From the IMG/VR virus record IMGVR_UViG_3300028394_000057, positions 27,336 to 91,335 of that record: DNA of 64,000 nucleotides, one strand, 5' to 3'. This document shows, one piece after another, positions 18,264 to 26,484 of the stretch. This stretch comes from a virus. The notes under the pieces were generated by a model, which was not told where the DNA came from, ran no database searches, and worked only from the letters and a program-made list of their open reading frames with translations. Positions within the stretch are counted from its first letter, which is position 1. Each line of letters begins with the position of its first letter. The translations under genes were made by a program, and so were the position numbers.

Positions 18264-19073
18264 ATGGCTAAAAATTTATTGCAACAAGTGATGCTCAAGA
18301 AGATTGATGCGAATCCAAATTCAAAACCTTCATTCCTTGACAAAGAAGCATTGATTGAAAAGATTAACTCTGGTTATACTGTCAATCGTGTAGATAAGTT
18401 TCAAACAAAGAAAACATTTGCACCTAGCACAATAGCATTCTCTCATGGAGAATGTCCACGCTATTGGTATCTAGCCTTTGAGGGTGCAAACTTTACAGAC
18501 AATGCTGATGCTTATGGCGGTGCGAACATGACTGCTGGTACAAAGGCACACGAAAGAATTCAAGCAGCAATGGGCAATGTCCCTGGTCTGCTTGTAGATT
18601 CGGAATTCAAGGTAACATACGACAGCCCACCAATTTTTGGCTATGGGGATGTTATTCTTAATTGGGAAGACCAAGAGTTACTTGGTGAGATTAAGACAAT
18701 GCCGAATGAAGGATTTGAGTATCGCAAAAGTGCAGGTAAGCCAAAACTAGGGCATATGGTCCAGTTGCTTATTTACATGAAGATTCTTAATAGAAGCAAA
18801 GCAATCCTGATTTATGAAAACAAGAACAATCACGAACTGTTGATTTTTCCTGTAGAATTAAATCAGTATATGTACGAGTGGGTAGAGAACGCTTTTGAAT
18901 GGATGAGGAATGTTCGAAAGGCTTGGGAAGATAAAACCCTGCCAGAGAAAAATTATCGTTCTAATTCAAAGATATGCAAGACATGCCCTATACAAGCGGC
19001 TTGTGCTTCTGCAGGTTCTGGAGAGATAAAAATTAAATCTCTGGAGCCTTTAAATGAAGAACAAACACTGTAA
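18264..19073 (+). CDS. Cas4/RecB-like PD-(D/E)XK exonuclease with iron-sulfur cysteines
   Basis: This 269-residue protein has the features of Cas4-type nucleases: one N-terminal cysteine (C64 in GECPRYW), the nuclease motif D129...E142-x-K144 (GYGDV and GEIKT), a QLLIYMKIL motif-IV-like helix, and three C-terminal cysteines C238, C241 and C247 (CKTCPIQAAC). These four cysteines typically hold a 4Fe-4S cluster. It probably resects DNA ends for RecA-mediated recombination. No CRISPR genes are nearby, so a CRISPR role is not implied. Confidence 0.8.
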   Translation: MAKNLLQQVMLKKIDANPNSKPSFLDKEALIEKINSGYTVNRVDKFQTKKTFAPSTIAFSHGECPRYWYLAFEGANFTDNADAYGGANMTAGTKAHERIQAAMGNVPGLLVDSEFKVTYDSPPIFGYGDVILNWEDQELLGEIKTMPNEGFEYRKSAGKPKLGHMVQLLIYMKILNRSKAILIYENKNNHELLIFPVELNQYMYEWVENAFEWMRNVRKAWEDKTLPEKNYRSNSKICKTCPIQAACASAGSGEIKIKSLEPLNEEQTL

Positions 19074-19353
19074 TTGGTGCGATAAGCAATTTCAAACTAA
19101 ACTATCTTATCAGATATACTGCTCTGCTGAATGCAGGGAACAAGCAACTAGAGAAAAGATTGCTGAAAAATATTTAAAGGATAAGGTAAAGAAGCGTGTT
19201 GGAAAAGTCAGACTTTGTAAATCTTGTAACAAACAATTGTCAATCTACACCGAGGAAACTATTTGTCAAAATTGCGAGGTAAATCCAGATGACGTTAAAG
19301 ACACTCTTAAAGAGATTAAGGATATCCTAAATGGTAAAACTAAACTTGACTAA
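19054..19353 (+). CDS. Double zinc-finger protein
   Basis: This 99-residue protein overlaps the nuclease gene by 20 bases. It has a first zinc motif CNWCDKQF plus YCSAECR, resembling MYM/FCS-type fingers, and a second motif CKSCNKQL plus CQNCE, with a basic linker between and an acidic helix at the end. It probably binds nucleic acid or a protein partner of the recombination machinery; no specific function is recognised. Confidence 0.6.
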   Translation: MKNKHCNWCDKQFQTKLSYQIYCSAECREQATREKIAEKYLKDKVKKRVGKVRLCKSCNKQLSIYTEETICQNCEVNPDDVKDTLKEIKDILNGKTKLD

Positions 19354-19906
19354 AAAACCAAAACGATTCTGTGCTATTGATGCCAGTACAAACAGCCTAG
19401 CGTTTGCCATCTTTGACGATAATAAAATTATTGCTTGTGGCAAGATTAAGTTTGAGGGCGTGTCTACCTATGACAAGGTTATGGATGCTGCTAAGAAAAC
19501 AAAAGCCTTCTTTGATAAGTTTGATTTTGATACTATTATAATTGAACACACAGTCTTTATGAACAGTCCTAAGACTGCCGCTCAGTTGGCTATGGTTCAG
19601 GGAGCATTGCTTGGTGCTGCATCTATGGCTGGGGTAAAGAAGATTGGCTCAGTCTCACCTATGACATGGCAGAACTTTATTGGCAACAAGAAGATAACCA
19701 AAGAAGAAAAACACGAGATACAGAAAAAGAATCCAGGAAAATCTGTGTCTTGGTTTAAGAATGAAGAACGAAGTATTCGAAAACAAAGAACAATTAACTT
19801 TGTTAATATAAACTATGATAAGCAGTTAGACGATGACGATGTTGCAGATGCTTGTGCTATTGGTCATTGGGCTTTAAAAAATTGGGACAAGGCGTTTGGA
19901 TACTGA
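19331..19906 (+). CDS. RuvC-like Holliday junction resolvase
   Basis: This 191-residue protein has the RNase H fold signature of RuvC: D17 in the first strand (FCAIDASTN), E72 (IIIEHT), and a C-terminal acidic cluster D167-D170 with D173 (DDDDVADA). It would resolve branched DNA before packaging, consistent with its position between the recombination and terminase genes. It overlaps the previous gene by 23 bases and the next one by one base. Confidence 0.8.
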   Translation: MVKLNLTKKPKRFCAIDASTNSLAFAIFDDNKIIACGKIKFEGVSTYDKVMDAAKKTKAFFDKFDFDTIIIEHTVFMNSPKTAAQLAMVQGALLGAASMAGVKKIGSVSPMTWQNFIGNKKITKEEKHEIQKKNPGKSVSWFKNEERSIRKQRTINFVNINYDKQLDDDDVADACAIGHWALKNWDKAFGY

Positions 19907-20061
19907 TGGCTAATAAATTTTATACCAATGAGGCATGGCTTCGCAAAAGATTCCATGTAGATAAAAAAACTCCAGAGCAAATTGCTTTAGAGTGTGGCAC
20001 TAGCGTAGAAACAGTCTATGTTTATTTAGCCAAGTTTAAGTTAAGGAAGTCAAAAAGATGA
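19906..20061 (+). CDS. Small helix-turn-helix protein
   Basis: The start at ATG 19906 overlaps the RuvC stop (TGATG), and no earlier in-frame start is better placed. The 51-residue product is almost entirely a helix-turn-helix (TPEQIALECGTSVETVYVYL) with a basic tail (KLRKSKR). It could regulate the operon or bind packaging sites. Confidence 0.6.
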   Translation: MANKFYTNEAWLRKRFHVDKKTPEQIALECGTSVETVYVYLAKFKLRKSKR

Positions 20062-20345
20062 AAAAAGTAAAATTAGTTAAACAAATTCAAACAAAATTTG
20101 ACAAAGAAGATAGCCTAGAAATCGGCAATTTTACTATTGCTAAAGGTGATATCATTAAGATAGATGGGGAACATGGCGTAAAGTTTATGTTTGAAAGTCT
20201 TGTTACCAATACAGAAACTGGTAAAATTTGGGTGGACTGCTTTGAAATGCAAAAAGCAAAGCCTACCATATGGCGTTCTTTTACTCCAGACAGAATAAAA
20301 AGAATTCCAACAAAACGAGGAAGACCAAAGAAAAATGTCAATTGA
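20058..20345 (+). CDS. Unknown protein with AT-hook-like tail
   Basis: This 95-residue protein is beta-rich in the middle (IAKGDIIKIDGEHGVKFMF), resembling a small SH3-like barrel, and ends in a basic KRGRPKK motif, an AT-hook-like DNA-binding element. It overlaps neighbours on both sides and lies just upstream of the small terminase, so a DNA-binding accessory role is likely. Confidence 0.5.
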   Translation: MKKVKLVKQIQTKFDKEDSLEIGNFTIAKGDIIKIDGEHGVKFMFESLVTNTETGKIWVDCFEMQKAKPTIWRSFTPDRIKRIPTKRGRPKKNVN

Positions 20346-20868
20346 AGAATTAACAGTTGAACATCTCGATGAGATGAACAAGGTTGTGGAGAAGTACCTC
20401 CAAGGTGAAGAACCTACCCAAATTTCTAAAGCACTTGCACTACCACGTCAAAAAGTTGTAGCCCACATTAATCAGTGGCGTGTAATGGCTTCTGACAATG
20501 CCGCTATTCGTGCTAGGGCAAAGGAAGCATTGGTTGGTGCAGACACACACTATAACAAACTAATTAGTAAAGCATACGAAGTTATGGATGATGCTACCAC
20601 TGTTGCTAATCTTGGTGCCAAGACTGCCGCAATTAAACTTGTTATGGATATTGAAAGCAAACGTATAGACATGCTACAAAAGGCTGGTCTACTTGAGAAT
20701 AAAGAACTGGCAGAAGAGATGCTAAACATTGAACACAAACAAGATGTACTTGTTGGTATTCTTAGAGATATTGCAAGTGAGTATCCACAGATTCGTGACG
20801 AGATTATGCGTAGGCTTTCGCAGGTATCAAAAGAGCAAGAGGTTATAACCATTGTCAATGTTCAATGA
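20335..20868 (+). CDS. terS: Terminase small subunit
   Basis: This 177-residue protein has an N-terminal helix-turn-helix (EEPTQISKALALPRQKVVAH, residues about 25-45) followed by long helices, the layout of phage small terminases that recognise the packaging site. It lies directly upstream of, and overlaps, the large terminase gene. The fold and position together make the call fairly firm, though the sequence itself is divergent. Confidence 0.7.
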   Translation: MSIEELTVEHLDEMNKVVEKYLQGEEPTQISKALALPRQKVVAHINQWRVMASDNAAIRARAKEALVGADTHYNKLISKAYEVMDDATTVANLGAKTAAIKLVMDIESKRIDMLQKAGLLENKELAEEMLNIEHKQDVLVGILRDIASEYPQIRDEIMRRLSQVSKEQEVITIVNVQ

Positions 20869-22648
20869 TTTTCTTGAGGTACTAAAGAGCAACGTTTTTG
20901 CAGAGATACCAGTAGATGTTAAAACATTTGTTGAAGGTGAAGACTATTTGCAACAGCCACCACTATCTCAAATTCAGTATGACATTGTTGAAGCAATGTC
21001 ACAAATTTATAGACTAGAAGAGGTTATAGAACTACTTGGTGAAGAAGAAGGTCGTAGATACTACAAAAAATATACAAAGAATGAAGTAATCCTACAACTT
21101 GGAAAAGGTTCTGGTAAGGATTTTGTTTCTACTGTCGCTTGTTCCTATATTGTTTATAAATTACTTTGTCTTAAAGACCCTGCTCGTTATTTTGGCAAAC
21201 CTACTGGAGACGCTATTGATATTATCAACATTGCTGTTAACGCACAACAGGCTAAGAACGTTTTTTTTAAGGGTTTCAAAAACAAAATTGAGCGTTCACC
21301 TTGGTTCGCTGGTAAATATTATGCAAAAGTAGATAGCATTGAGTTTAATAATGCTATTACTGTTTATTCTGGACACTCAGAACGAGAGTCTCACGAAGGT
21401 CTAAACCTTATTCTGGCAGTGCTGGATGAAATTTCTGGTTTTGCTAATGAAGTTGGAACTGGAAATGACCAAGGAAAAACCGCAGACAACATCTATAAAG
21501 CCTTCCGTGCCTCCGTAGACAGTCGTTTTCCAGACTTAGGCAAAGTAGCACTACTTTCTTTTCCACGCTATCCTGGGGACTTTATTAGCCAAAGGTATGA
21601 CTCAGTTATTGCCGAAAAAGAAGTGGTAATAAAGAAACATAAGTTTATTATGAATGCAGATTTGCCAGAAGACGCAGATGGAAATAGCCTAGATATTGAA
21701 TGGGAAGAAGATAATATTTTGTCTTATAAATTTCCAGGAATGTTTGCTATTAAAAGACCTACATGGGTGGTAAATCCTACTCGTAAAATTGATGACTTTA
21801 AATTAGCGTTCTATACAGACCTGGGAGATGCCATGATGCGTTTTGCTTGTGTCCCCACCTACGCCTCTGACGCTTTCTTTAAGCAACAGGAAAAAGTTCG
21901 TGCTTGTATGACAATTGTAAACCCCATTGATTCTAATAAAAGTTTTATGGAATCATTTAAACCAGACCCAGATAAAAAATACTTTGTCCATGCTGACCTT
22001 GCACAACGCCACGACAAATGTGCTGTGGCTATTGCTCACGTTGAAAAATGGGTAAATGTGCAGGTAGTTAAAGATTATGCCCAAGTAATGCCTATCGTAG
22101 TGGTAGATGCAGTAGTATATTGGGAACCAAAAGTTGAAGGTCCTGTTAACCTTTCAGAGGTAAAGCAATGGATTCAGAACTTGAGGAGACTTGGATTTGA
22201 TTTGGGTATGGTATCGTTTGACCGTTGGCAATCGTTTGATATTCAAAATGAACTGAAGTCTGTTGGTATAAAGACTGAAACTGTTTCTGTTGCCAAGAAG
22301 CATTATGAAGATATGGCTATGCTTGTTTACGAAGAGCGTCTTGCTATGCCAGCCATAGAGTTGCTGTTTGAAGAACTAACAGAATTAAAAATTATGAGGG
22401 GTAATCGTGTAGACCACCCTAGAAAGTCCTCTAAGGACCTTGCAGATGCTGTATGCGGTGCTATCTTTGGTGCTATCTCTCACACTGTAAAAGACATGAA
22501 TCAGATGGTAGAAATACATACATTTCGTGACAGAAAACCAACAGAAGAAATGCATGAGTTTGACAAGCGTAATATCATTCAACGCAATAAACCAGAGCAA
22601 AAAGATTTAGATGCATACTTTAAACAGTTCAACATAAATATAATGTAG
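20852..22648 (+). CDS. terL: Terminase large subunit
   Basis: This 598-residue protein has the packaging ATPase motifs LGKGSGKD (Walker A-like, residues 83-90) and ILAVLDEIS (Walker B with D192 and E193), and a C-terminal RNase H-like nuclease with three acidic motifs: FVHADLAQRHD, VSFDRWQS and SKDLADAV. The Walker A ends in aspartate rather than serine or threonine. TTG 20852 has a better placed AAGAGG motif; ATG 20858 is the alternative start. The enzyme pumps DNA into the capsid and cuts it. Confidence 0.9.
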   Translation: MSMFNDFLEVLKSNVFAEIPVDVKTFVEGEDYLQQPPLSQIQYDIVEAMSQIYRLEEVIELLGEEEGRRYYKKYTKNEVILQLGKGSGKDFVSTVACSYIVYKLLCLKDPARYFGKPTGDAIDIINIAVNAQQAKNVFFKGFKNKIERSPWFAGKYYAKVDSIEFNNAITVYSGHSERESHEGLNLILAVLDEISGFANEVGTGNDQGKTADNIYKAFRASVDSRFPDLGKVALLSFPRYPGDFISQRYDSVIAEKEVVIKKHKFIMNADLPEDADGNSLDIEWEEDNILSYKFPGMFAIKRPTWVVNPTRKIDDFKLAFYTDLGDAMMRFACVPTYASDAFFKQQEKVRACMTIVNPIDSNKSFMESFKPDPDKKYFVHADLAQRHDKCAVAIAHVEKWVNVQVVKDYAQVMPIVVVDAVVYWEPKVEGPVNLSEVKQWIQNLRRLGFDLGMVSFDRWQSFDIQNELKSVGIKTETVSVAKKHYEDMAMLVYEERLAMPAIELLFEELTELKIMRGNRVDHPRKSSKDLADAVCGAIFGAISHTVKDMNQMVEIHTFRDRKPTEEMHEFDKRNIIQRNKPEQKDLDAYFKQFNINIM

Positions 22649-22692
22649 TGGTATAATAGTTTTGTTGGACATTCCCAACAAGGAGACTACAA
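22649..22692 (+). promoter_or_regulatory. Extended -10 promoter with hairpin leader and ATT start
   Basis: TGG-TATAAT (TATAAT 22652-22657) lies right after the terminase stop. The predicted transcript begins with a 7-bp hairpin, TTGTTGG (22662-22668) pairing with CCAACAA (22675-22681) around a 6-base loop, and the stem reaches the AAGGAG Shine-Dalgarno sequence. The hairpin could control ribosome access or stabilise the 5' end. Confidence 0.6.
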
Positions 22693-24633
22693 ATTAATAA
22701 CAAAACCTCAAGATTTATACTAGCAATATTTTTAGCCTTTTTCTGTTTATTTTTTCCATCAACAGCCTCTGCAGAAACAAGGGCTGAATATGATGCAGTT
22801 GTAGCAGAAGCACAGGCTTTAGTTGATGCTACCAAAACCGCTTTGACAGTTGCTCAGGAAGCATACCAGACAGCCTTGAATGAAAAGGCTACAATAGATT
22901 CCATGGTAGAGTCAAACAAAACAGTTTTAGATAATGCAATCCTAGATGTTGAAAGCAAGCAATTGCTGGTAGATAAAGCACAAGTAGACTTAGATTTGGC
23001 TAAGGAAAATTACAACACAAAATTAATTTCAGACCCTAATTGGACTAGACCTGATAAAGAGGTCACACAAACTATTGACGTTCCATATACAGTTCAAGTT
23101 CCATATACGGAGTTAGTTCCAAGAACAGAACTTGTACCGAGAACAATCTTAGTTCCTAATACAAGGATGGAGTCTTATCTAGATTATGAGCCAGTTGAAG
23201 TCACAACTTTGGTTCCAGGTGGACTTACAGCAACTTCTTACAACAGACAAGGGTACAACAATGCTCCACCACTACCAACAGAAACAGAAACACCACTAGC
23301 AACTAAGAATGTTCCTAACATTGATTTCCAATGGGGCGGTGGCTTGGTCTTAAACTCTGGAAAAACTGAAGATGTTTTAGTAAAGTTTGAAGGTAACCTA
23401 ATGGTTCCACAAGATGGATGGTATAGTTTTTACGCTCCAGGAGATGACGGAGTTAAGTTAACAATTGCTGGCATGAGCCTTATCAATGATTGGCGTGACA
23501 AAGGTGGAGGTGGCAGCACCTCACAAGAAGTATGGATTAGAGCAGGTGTTTTTTATCCAACCACACTATACTATTATGAAAATGGTGGTGGAGCATGGGT
23601 ACAACTTTATTCAAAAATTTCTGGTGGTAATATGCAAATTGTTCCTGCATCATGGTTTGGAGAAAGAACAGTAACAGAGATAGTATATCAACCAGTTGTA
23701 AAGTACTACGAGGTAACTTATTACACAGAGGAAATTGTTTATGATGAGGTAATTGTGTATGATGAAATTACTTTATTTAGAGAAGAAATTAGATATAGAA
23801 AAGAAGATATCATCATTGTTGTTCCAGATGAGGATGCTAGTGCTCCACTAATCAATAACCCAGAACTACTGCTGGTTGTTGGTATAGCACAGACCAACTT
23901 AGATGAAAAACAATCTACTTTGTTATTTGCAATATCCGATAGAGATAAGTTGCAGCAAAACTACGAGTCTTCTTTGCTAGTTCAAACAGAAAAAGCAGGT
24001 ATAATTGAAGTAACATCGCAGGGTGTAATAACAAAACAGGAGGAACTACTTGTCGCAGAACAAGAACTACAAGCCATTCCACCTTATGAAGAGCCAACAC
24101 CTACACCTACGGAGACCGAGGAACCTGTTGAAAAGCCAACAGAAGTTATCCCAGAGCCGCTACCAGAGCCAGAGCCGCCAGTGTCCCCCGAACCCAATCA
24201 ACCTGAGTTACCAGTAGATATAGCCACGGTAGACCCACAATCACTTTCAAATGAACAAGTAGCAGAACTTATATCTGTAGCAAATGAAATATTAAATAAT
24301 TCCGAGCAAGGCTCACCAGAGTATGAAGAAGCCCTTGACGCTTTGTTTGTTGCTGCTCAGGCAGATGACATTGTAATCTCTGAAGAACTTGCAGCCATTC
24401 CAGGTGCAGCGGCTTTAGTTGGTGCAATTAACTTTATGGGTAACGTTGGTTCTGACATGTCTCCAAAGGTAAGAGAAGAATCTAAAAAGATTGTTGTAAC
24501 AGCAGTTGTTGCTGTTGGAGCAGCAGTCAACGCAGCAACAGGAGCAGCATTATCTGCAGCAGCACCATCAGCGGCAGCATCTGCATCAGCAGGTGGCTCA
24601 GGTGGAACATCAAGTACAAGGAGGAAAGATTAA
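22693..24633 (+). CDS. Secreted PA14-domain protein (ATT start)
   Basis: After the in-frame TAG at 22657 there is no ATG, GTG or TTG until 22843, which would remove the signal peptide. An ATT at 22693, 7 bases after AGGAG, gives a typical signal peptide (basic start, hydrophobic FILAIFLAFFCLFF, cleavage after ASA). The mature part of this 646-residue protein has coiled-coil stretches, a VPYT/VPRT repeat (about 129-156), a PA14 beta-barrel (about 206-310), a proline-rich stalk (about 464-508) and an alanine-rich C-terminal hydrophobic region (about 599-633). PA14 domains often bind carbohydrate. A surface or lysis-stage role is inferred from its place beside the membrane and lysis genes. Confidence 0.65.
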   Translation: MNNKTSRFILAIFLAFFCLFFPSTASAETRAEYDAVVAEAQALVDATKTALTVAQEAYQTALNEKATIDSMVESNKTVLDNAILDVESKQLLVDKAQVDLDLAKENYNTKLISDPNWTRPDKEVTQTIDVPYTVQVPYTELVPRTELVPRTILVPNTRMESYLDYEPVEVTTLVPGGLTATSYNRQGYNNAPPLPTETETPLATKNVPNIDFQWGGGLVLNSGKTEDVLVKFEGNLMVPQDGWYSFYAPGDDGVKLTIAGMSLINDWRDKGGGGSTSQEVWIRAGVFYPTTLYYYENGGGAWVQLYSKISGGNMQIVPASWFGERTVTEIVYQPVVKYYEVTYYTEEIVYDEVIVYDEITLFREEIRYRKEDIIIVVPDEDASAPLINNPELLLVVGIAQTNLDEKQSTLLFAISDRDKLQQNYESSLLVQTEKAGIIEVTSQGVITKQEELLVAEQELQAIPPYEEPTPTPTETEEPVEKPTEVIPEPLPEPEPPVSPEPNQPELPVDIATVDPQSLSNEQVAELISVANEILNNSEQGSPEYEEALDALFVAAQADDIVISEELAAIPGAAALVGAINFMGNVGSDMSPKVREESKKIVVTAVVAVGAAVNAATGAALSAAAPSAAASASAGGSGGTSSTRRKD

Positions 24634-24812
24634 TGAAGAATTTTTTAAATGACCTACTGGGTCAAGCATGGACACTCCTTGGTATGTTTGTAGCATGGCT
24701 GGTCCTTGAGGGTTCAGCAAAAGAAGTTGTAGGATATGCAATCTTTGGAACATCAGTTCTATGGATGATTACTTATCCACTTAGAAATCCAAAAGACAAG
24801 GAGGAAGATTAA
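24633..24812 (+). CDS. Small membrane protein, holin candidate
   Basis: This 59-residue protein overlaps both neighbours by TAATG junctions and has a GGAGGAAAG Shine-Dalgarno motif. It has two hydrophobic segments (LLGMFVAWLVL and YAIFGTSVLWMITY) and a charged C-terminus (PKDKEED). Size, topology and proximity to an M23 endolysin fit a holin or antiholin, but small membrane proteins are too variable for certainty. Confidence 0.55.
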   Translation: MKNFLNDLLGQAWTLLGMFVAWLVLEGSAKEVVGYAIFGTSVLWMITYPLRNPKDKEED

Positions 24813-25099
24813 TGAAACTATTCGGTAATGTATTTATGCGTATCGTTGCTACGTTCGTTGCATCTGCACTTGGTGTAGTTGGTGCAGGAACAGTGGCAAG
24901 CGGTATAAGCGGAATTGATATCCCAGTTTGGTTTAGTGCTGTTATGGGTGGTATTTTGGCAGTAGCCAAGGTTGTAGAACTCCTAGCCCTAGCATTCCTT
25001 GAAGATGGCAAACTATCTCGTAATGAGATTAATGCTGCTTTCCGTCAGACTGTTGCTCTTAAAGATGTAAAAGAAGATGTAGAAACATCAAAGAAATAA
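24812..25099 (+). CDS. Holin-like membrane protein
   Basis: This 95-residue protein has two predicted membrane helices (ATFVASALGVVGAGTVASG and FSAVMGGILAVAKVVELLAL) and a soluble charged C-terminus, the class II holin layout. It directly follows another small membrane protein and precedes the endolysin region, so the pair may be holin and antiholin. Confidence 0.55.
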   Translation: MKLFGNVFMRIVATFVASALGVVGAGTVASGISGIDIPVWFSAVMGGILAVAKVVELLALAFLEDGKLSRNEINAAFRQTVALKDVKEDVETSKK

Positions 25100-25100
25100 C

Positions 25101-25129
25101 TTGACAAACCTCTTTCAGTAGTTTATACT
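25101..25129 (+). promoter_or_regulatory. Canonical sigma-A promoter
   Basis: TTGACA (25101-25106) and TATACT (25124-25129) are separated by exactly 17 bases, immediately after the holin-like gene. It drives the 79-codon gene at 25157 and probably the two tRNAs that follow. A GAAAGGGG Shine-Dalgarno motif precedes the ATG. Confidence 0.8.
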
Positions 25130-25156
25130 AGATATAGACCTGAAAGGGGTTTTTCT

Positions 25157-25396
25157 ATGTCAATGACTTTTGACGAATGGCTACAACATGGCTTAACACA
25201 AGGCTGGATTGGTCCTGCTGTATGCAGTACACACGATGGCGTTCCTACCACTAGAGATGAAGATTTAGAGTGGGAAACTGGAGACCCATGTATCCATGTA
25301 CTAAGACTATATGAAGATGAAGCAACCAAGTTGGCTGTTGAAGAAAATCATGCTCCGTCTGTATGGCGAGCAACAAACAGTGGTTACACTGTATAA
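25157..25396 (+). CDS. Conserved small acidic protein
   Basis: This 79-residue protein has its own canonical promoter and a GAAAGGGG ribosome-binding motif. The sequence has conserved-looking features (PAVCSTHDGVPTT, GDPCIHVLRLY) with two cysteines and two histidines that could bind metal. Similar small proteins occur in actinobacteriophages, but no function is known to me. Confidence 0.6.
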   Translation: MSMTFDEWLQHGLTQGWIGPAVCSTHDGVPTTRDEDLEWETGDPCIHVLRLYEDEATKLAVEENHAPSVWRATNSGYTV

Positions 25397-25407
25397 TTAA
25401 ATAGTGA

Positions 25408-25480
25408 TGGGCATTAACTCAGTTGGCAGAGTGTTCGACTGTTAATCGAAATGTCCCTGGTTCGAGCCCAGGATGCCCAG
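25408..25480 (+). tRNA. tRNA-Asn (GTT)
   Basis: A complete cloverleaf is present: acceptor TGGGCAT with ATGCCCA, D-stem ACTC/GAGT, anticodon stem TTCGA/TCGAA with loop CTGTTAA (anticodon GTT, 25441-25443), and T-arm CCTGG/CCAGG with loop TTCGAGC. The CCA end is not encoded. It lies downstream of the promoter at 25101. Confidence 0.95.
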
Positions 25481-25484
25481 CAAA

Positions 25485-25556
25485 GCCACCTTAACTCAGC
25501 GGTAGAGTGCCATACTTGTAATATGGAGGTCAACAGTTCAAATCTGTTAGGTGGCT
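25485..25556 (+). tRNA. tRNA-Thr (TGT)
   Basis: The cloverleaf is complete: acceptor GCCACCT with AGGTGGC, D-stem ACTC/GAGT, anticodon stem CCATA/TATGG with loop CTTGTAA (anticodon TGT, 25517-25519), and T-arm AACAG/CTGTT with loop TTCAAAT. CCA is not encoded. It follows the tRNA-Asn by 4 bases; it reads ACA, a favoured codon in this AT-rich phage. Confidence 0.95.
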
Positions 25557-25564
25557 CTGATGAA

Positions 25565-25596
25565 TGCTATAATAGTATTACTATGAGCAATCGTAG
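25565..25596 (+). promoter_or_regulatory. Extended -10 promoter with GNRA hairpin leader for the endolysin
   Basis: TGC-TATAAT (TATAAT 25568-25573) is an extended -10 promoter. The predicted RNA starts with a 6-bp hairpin, CTATGA (25581-25586) with TCGTAG (25591-25596), closed by a GCAA tetraloop of the stable GNRA class. The AAAGGAAG Shine-Dalgarno motif and ATG 25623 follow. Confidence 0.65.
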
Positions 25597-25622
25597 AATA
25601 CATCTTGAAAGGAAGTATAATT

Positions 25623-26087
25623 ATGACAGCAATTTATAAAGAACCATTCCCAGCAAAAACTCGTGGAGATGAATTCGGAAACCTAGCCCCTTATCGTGAG
25701 GGTAGACCACACAGAGGTCAGGACTGGAGTCCAAAGGAACTTTCACCAATTCCAGCAATCACTGATGGAACAGTTTTTCTTAATGAGTGGAGTGATGGTC
25801 TAGGTTGGTTTCTAGTTCATTCAGCAAAAGACGGACACTTCGTTTTATACGCTCACCTAGCAGAACAGTCACCATTGAAGAAAGACTCTAAAGTTAAACT
25901 TGGAGATATCATTGGTAAAGTTGGCGGTGGAAAGAAAACTCCATCAGGTAAATTCTCAACTGGAGCACACCTACACCTGAGCATTGGTAAGGCTAACAAG
26001 GCTTGGAGCAATCCAACAATTCACCTATCGGCATATGATGACTTGGTAGACCCACTAAAGCACATTCTAGCAAACTCAGGAAAGTAA
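25623..26087 (+). CDS. M23-family peptidase endolysin
   Basis: ATG 25623 is chosen because the GAAAGGAAG motif lies just upstream; the TTG at 25605 would include it. The 154-residue protein has the LytM/M23 zinc site: H30 and D34 (HRGQD), H78 (YAHLA), and H116 with H118 (HLHLS). Such enzymes cut peptidoglycan cross-bridges. No signal peptide is present, so it should need one of the neighbouring holin-like proteins for export. Its own promoter with a leader hairpin suggests late, strong expression. Confidence 0.85.
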   Translation: MTAIYKEPFPAKTRGDEFGNLAPYREGRPHRGQDWSPKELSPIPAITDGTVFLNEWSDGLGWFLVHSAKDGHFVLYAHLAEQSPLKKDSKVKLGDIIGKVGGGKKTPSGKFSTGAHLHLSIGKANKAWSNPTIHLSAYDDLVDPLKHILANSGK

Positions 26088-26088
26088 A

Positions 26089-26265
26089 ATGCCAGAATAC
26101 ACTTTTAAATGTCCAACATGTAATAAGATTGATAAAGATACCAGAACTTTTGAAGATGCTGCAAAAGAATTTTTATGCAAATCTTGTAATGCTCCAATGA
26201 ATAAAGTATATTCTATTGGTGTTGTCAAGTTTAACGGTGGAGGATTTTACTCAAATGACAAATAG
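26089..26265 (+). CDS. FmdB-like zinc-ribbon protein
   Basis: This 58-residue gene follows the endolysin by one base. It has two CxxC knuckles, C8/C11 (CPTC) and C30/C33 (CKSC), and an N-terminus MPEYTFKC that is characteristic of the FmdB family of putative regulatory zinc ribbons. The C-terminus overlaps the next gene by 11 bases. It may be a small transcriptional or protein-interaction factor. Confidence 0.7.
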   Translation: MPEYTFKCPTCNKIDKDTRTFEDAAKEFLCKSCNAPMNKVYSIGVVKFNGGGFYSNDK

Positions 26266-26482
26266 CCTAATTGAACAAATTGATAAGAAGTGGACACTAT
26301 CAGCATTAGATAGATGTGATGCATGTGGCTCACAGGCTTATGTTCAAGCATTAGGAACAGCAGGGGATTTGCTTTTCTGTGCTCATCATTACGAGGGTAT
26401 TCTAAGAAATGAAAAGGCACAGGAAGCAATGACCAAATTTGCTTATCAAATTATTGATGAGCGTGAACAATTGAGTGAGTAG
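26255..26482 (+). CDS. Zinc protein of an actinobacterial type (DUF7455-like)
   Basis: The ATG at 26255 is preferred to an upstream in-frame GTG because a GGAGG motif sits upstream and the overlap is shorter. The 75-residue product contains RCDACGSQAYVQAL and LLFCAHHY, a CxxC plus CxHH zinc site that is characteristic of a small actinobacterial protein family. It is one of the host-range clues of this window. The function is unknown. Confidence 0.65.
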   Translation: MTNSLIEQIDKKWTLSALDRCDACGSQAYVQALGTAGDLLFCAHHYEGILRNEKAQEAMTKFAYQIIDEREQLSE

Positions 26483-26484
26483 TT

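Noticed and set aside
18264-19073. Cas4-like protein as a sign of a CRISPR system
   Set aside because: No repeat-spacer array or other cas gene is seen; Cas4-like nucleases are common in phage recombination operons.
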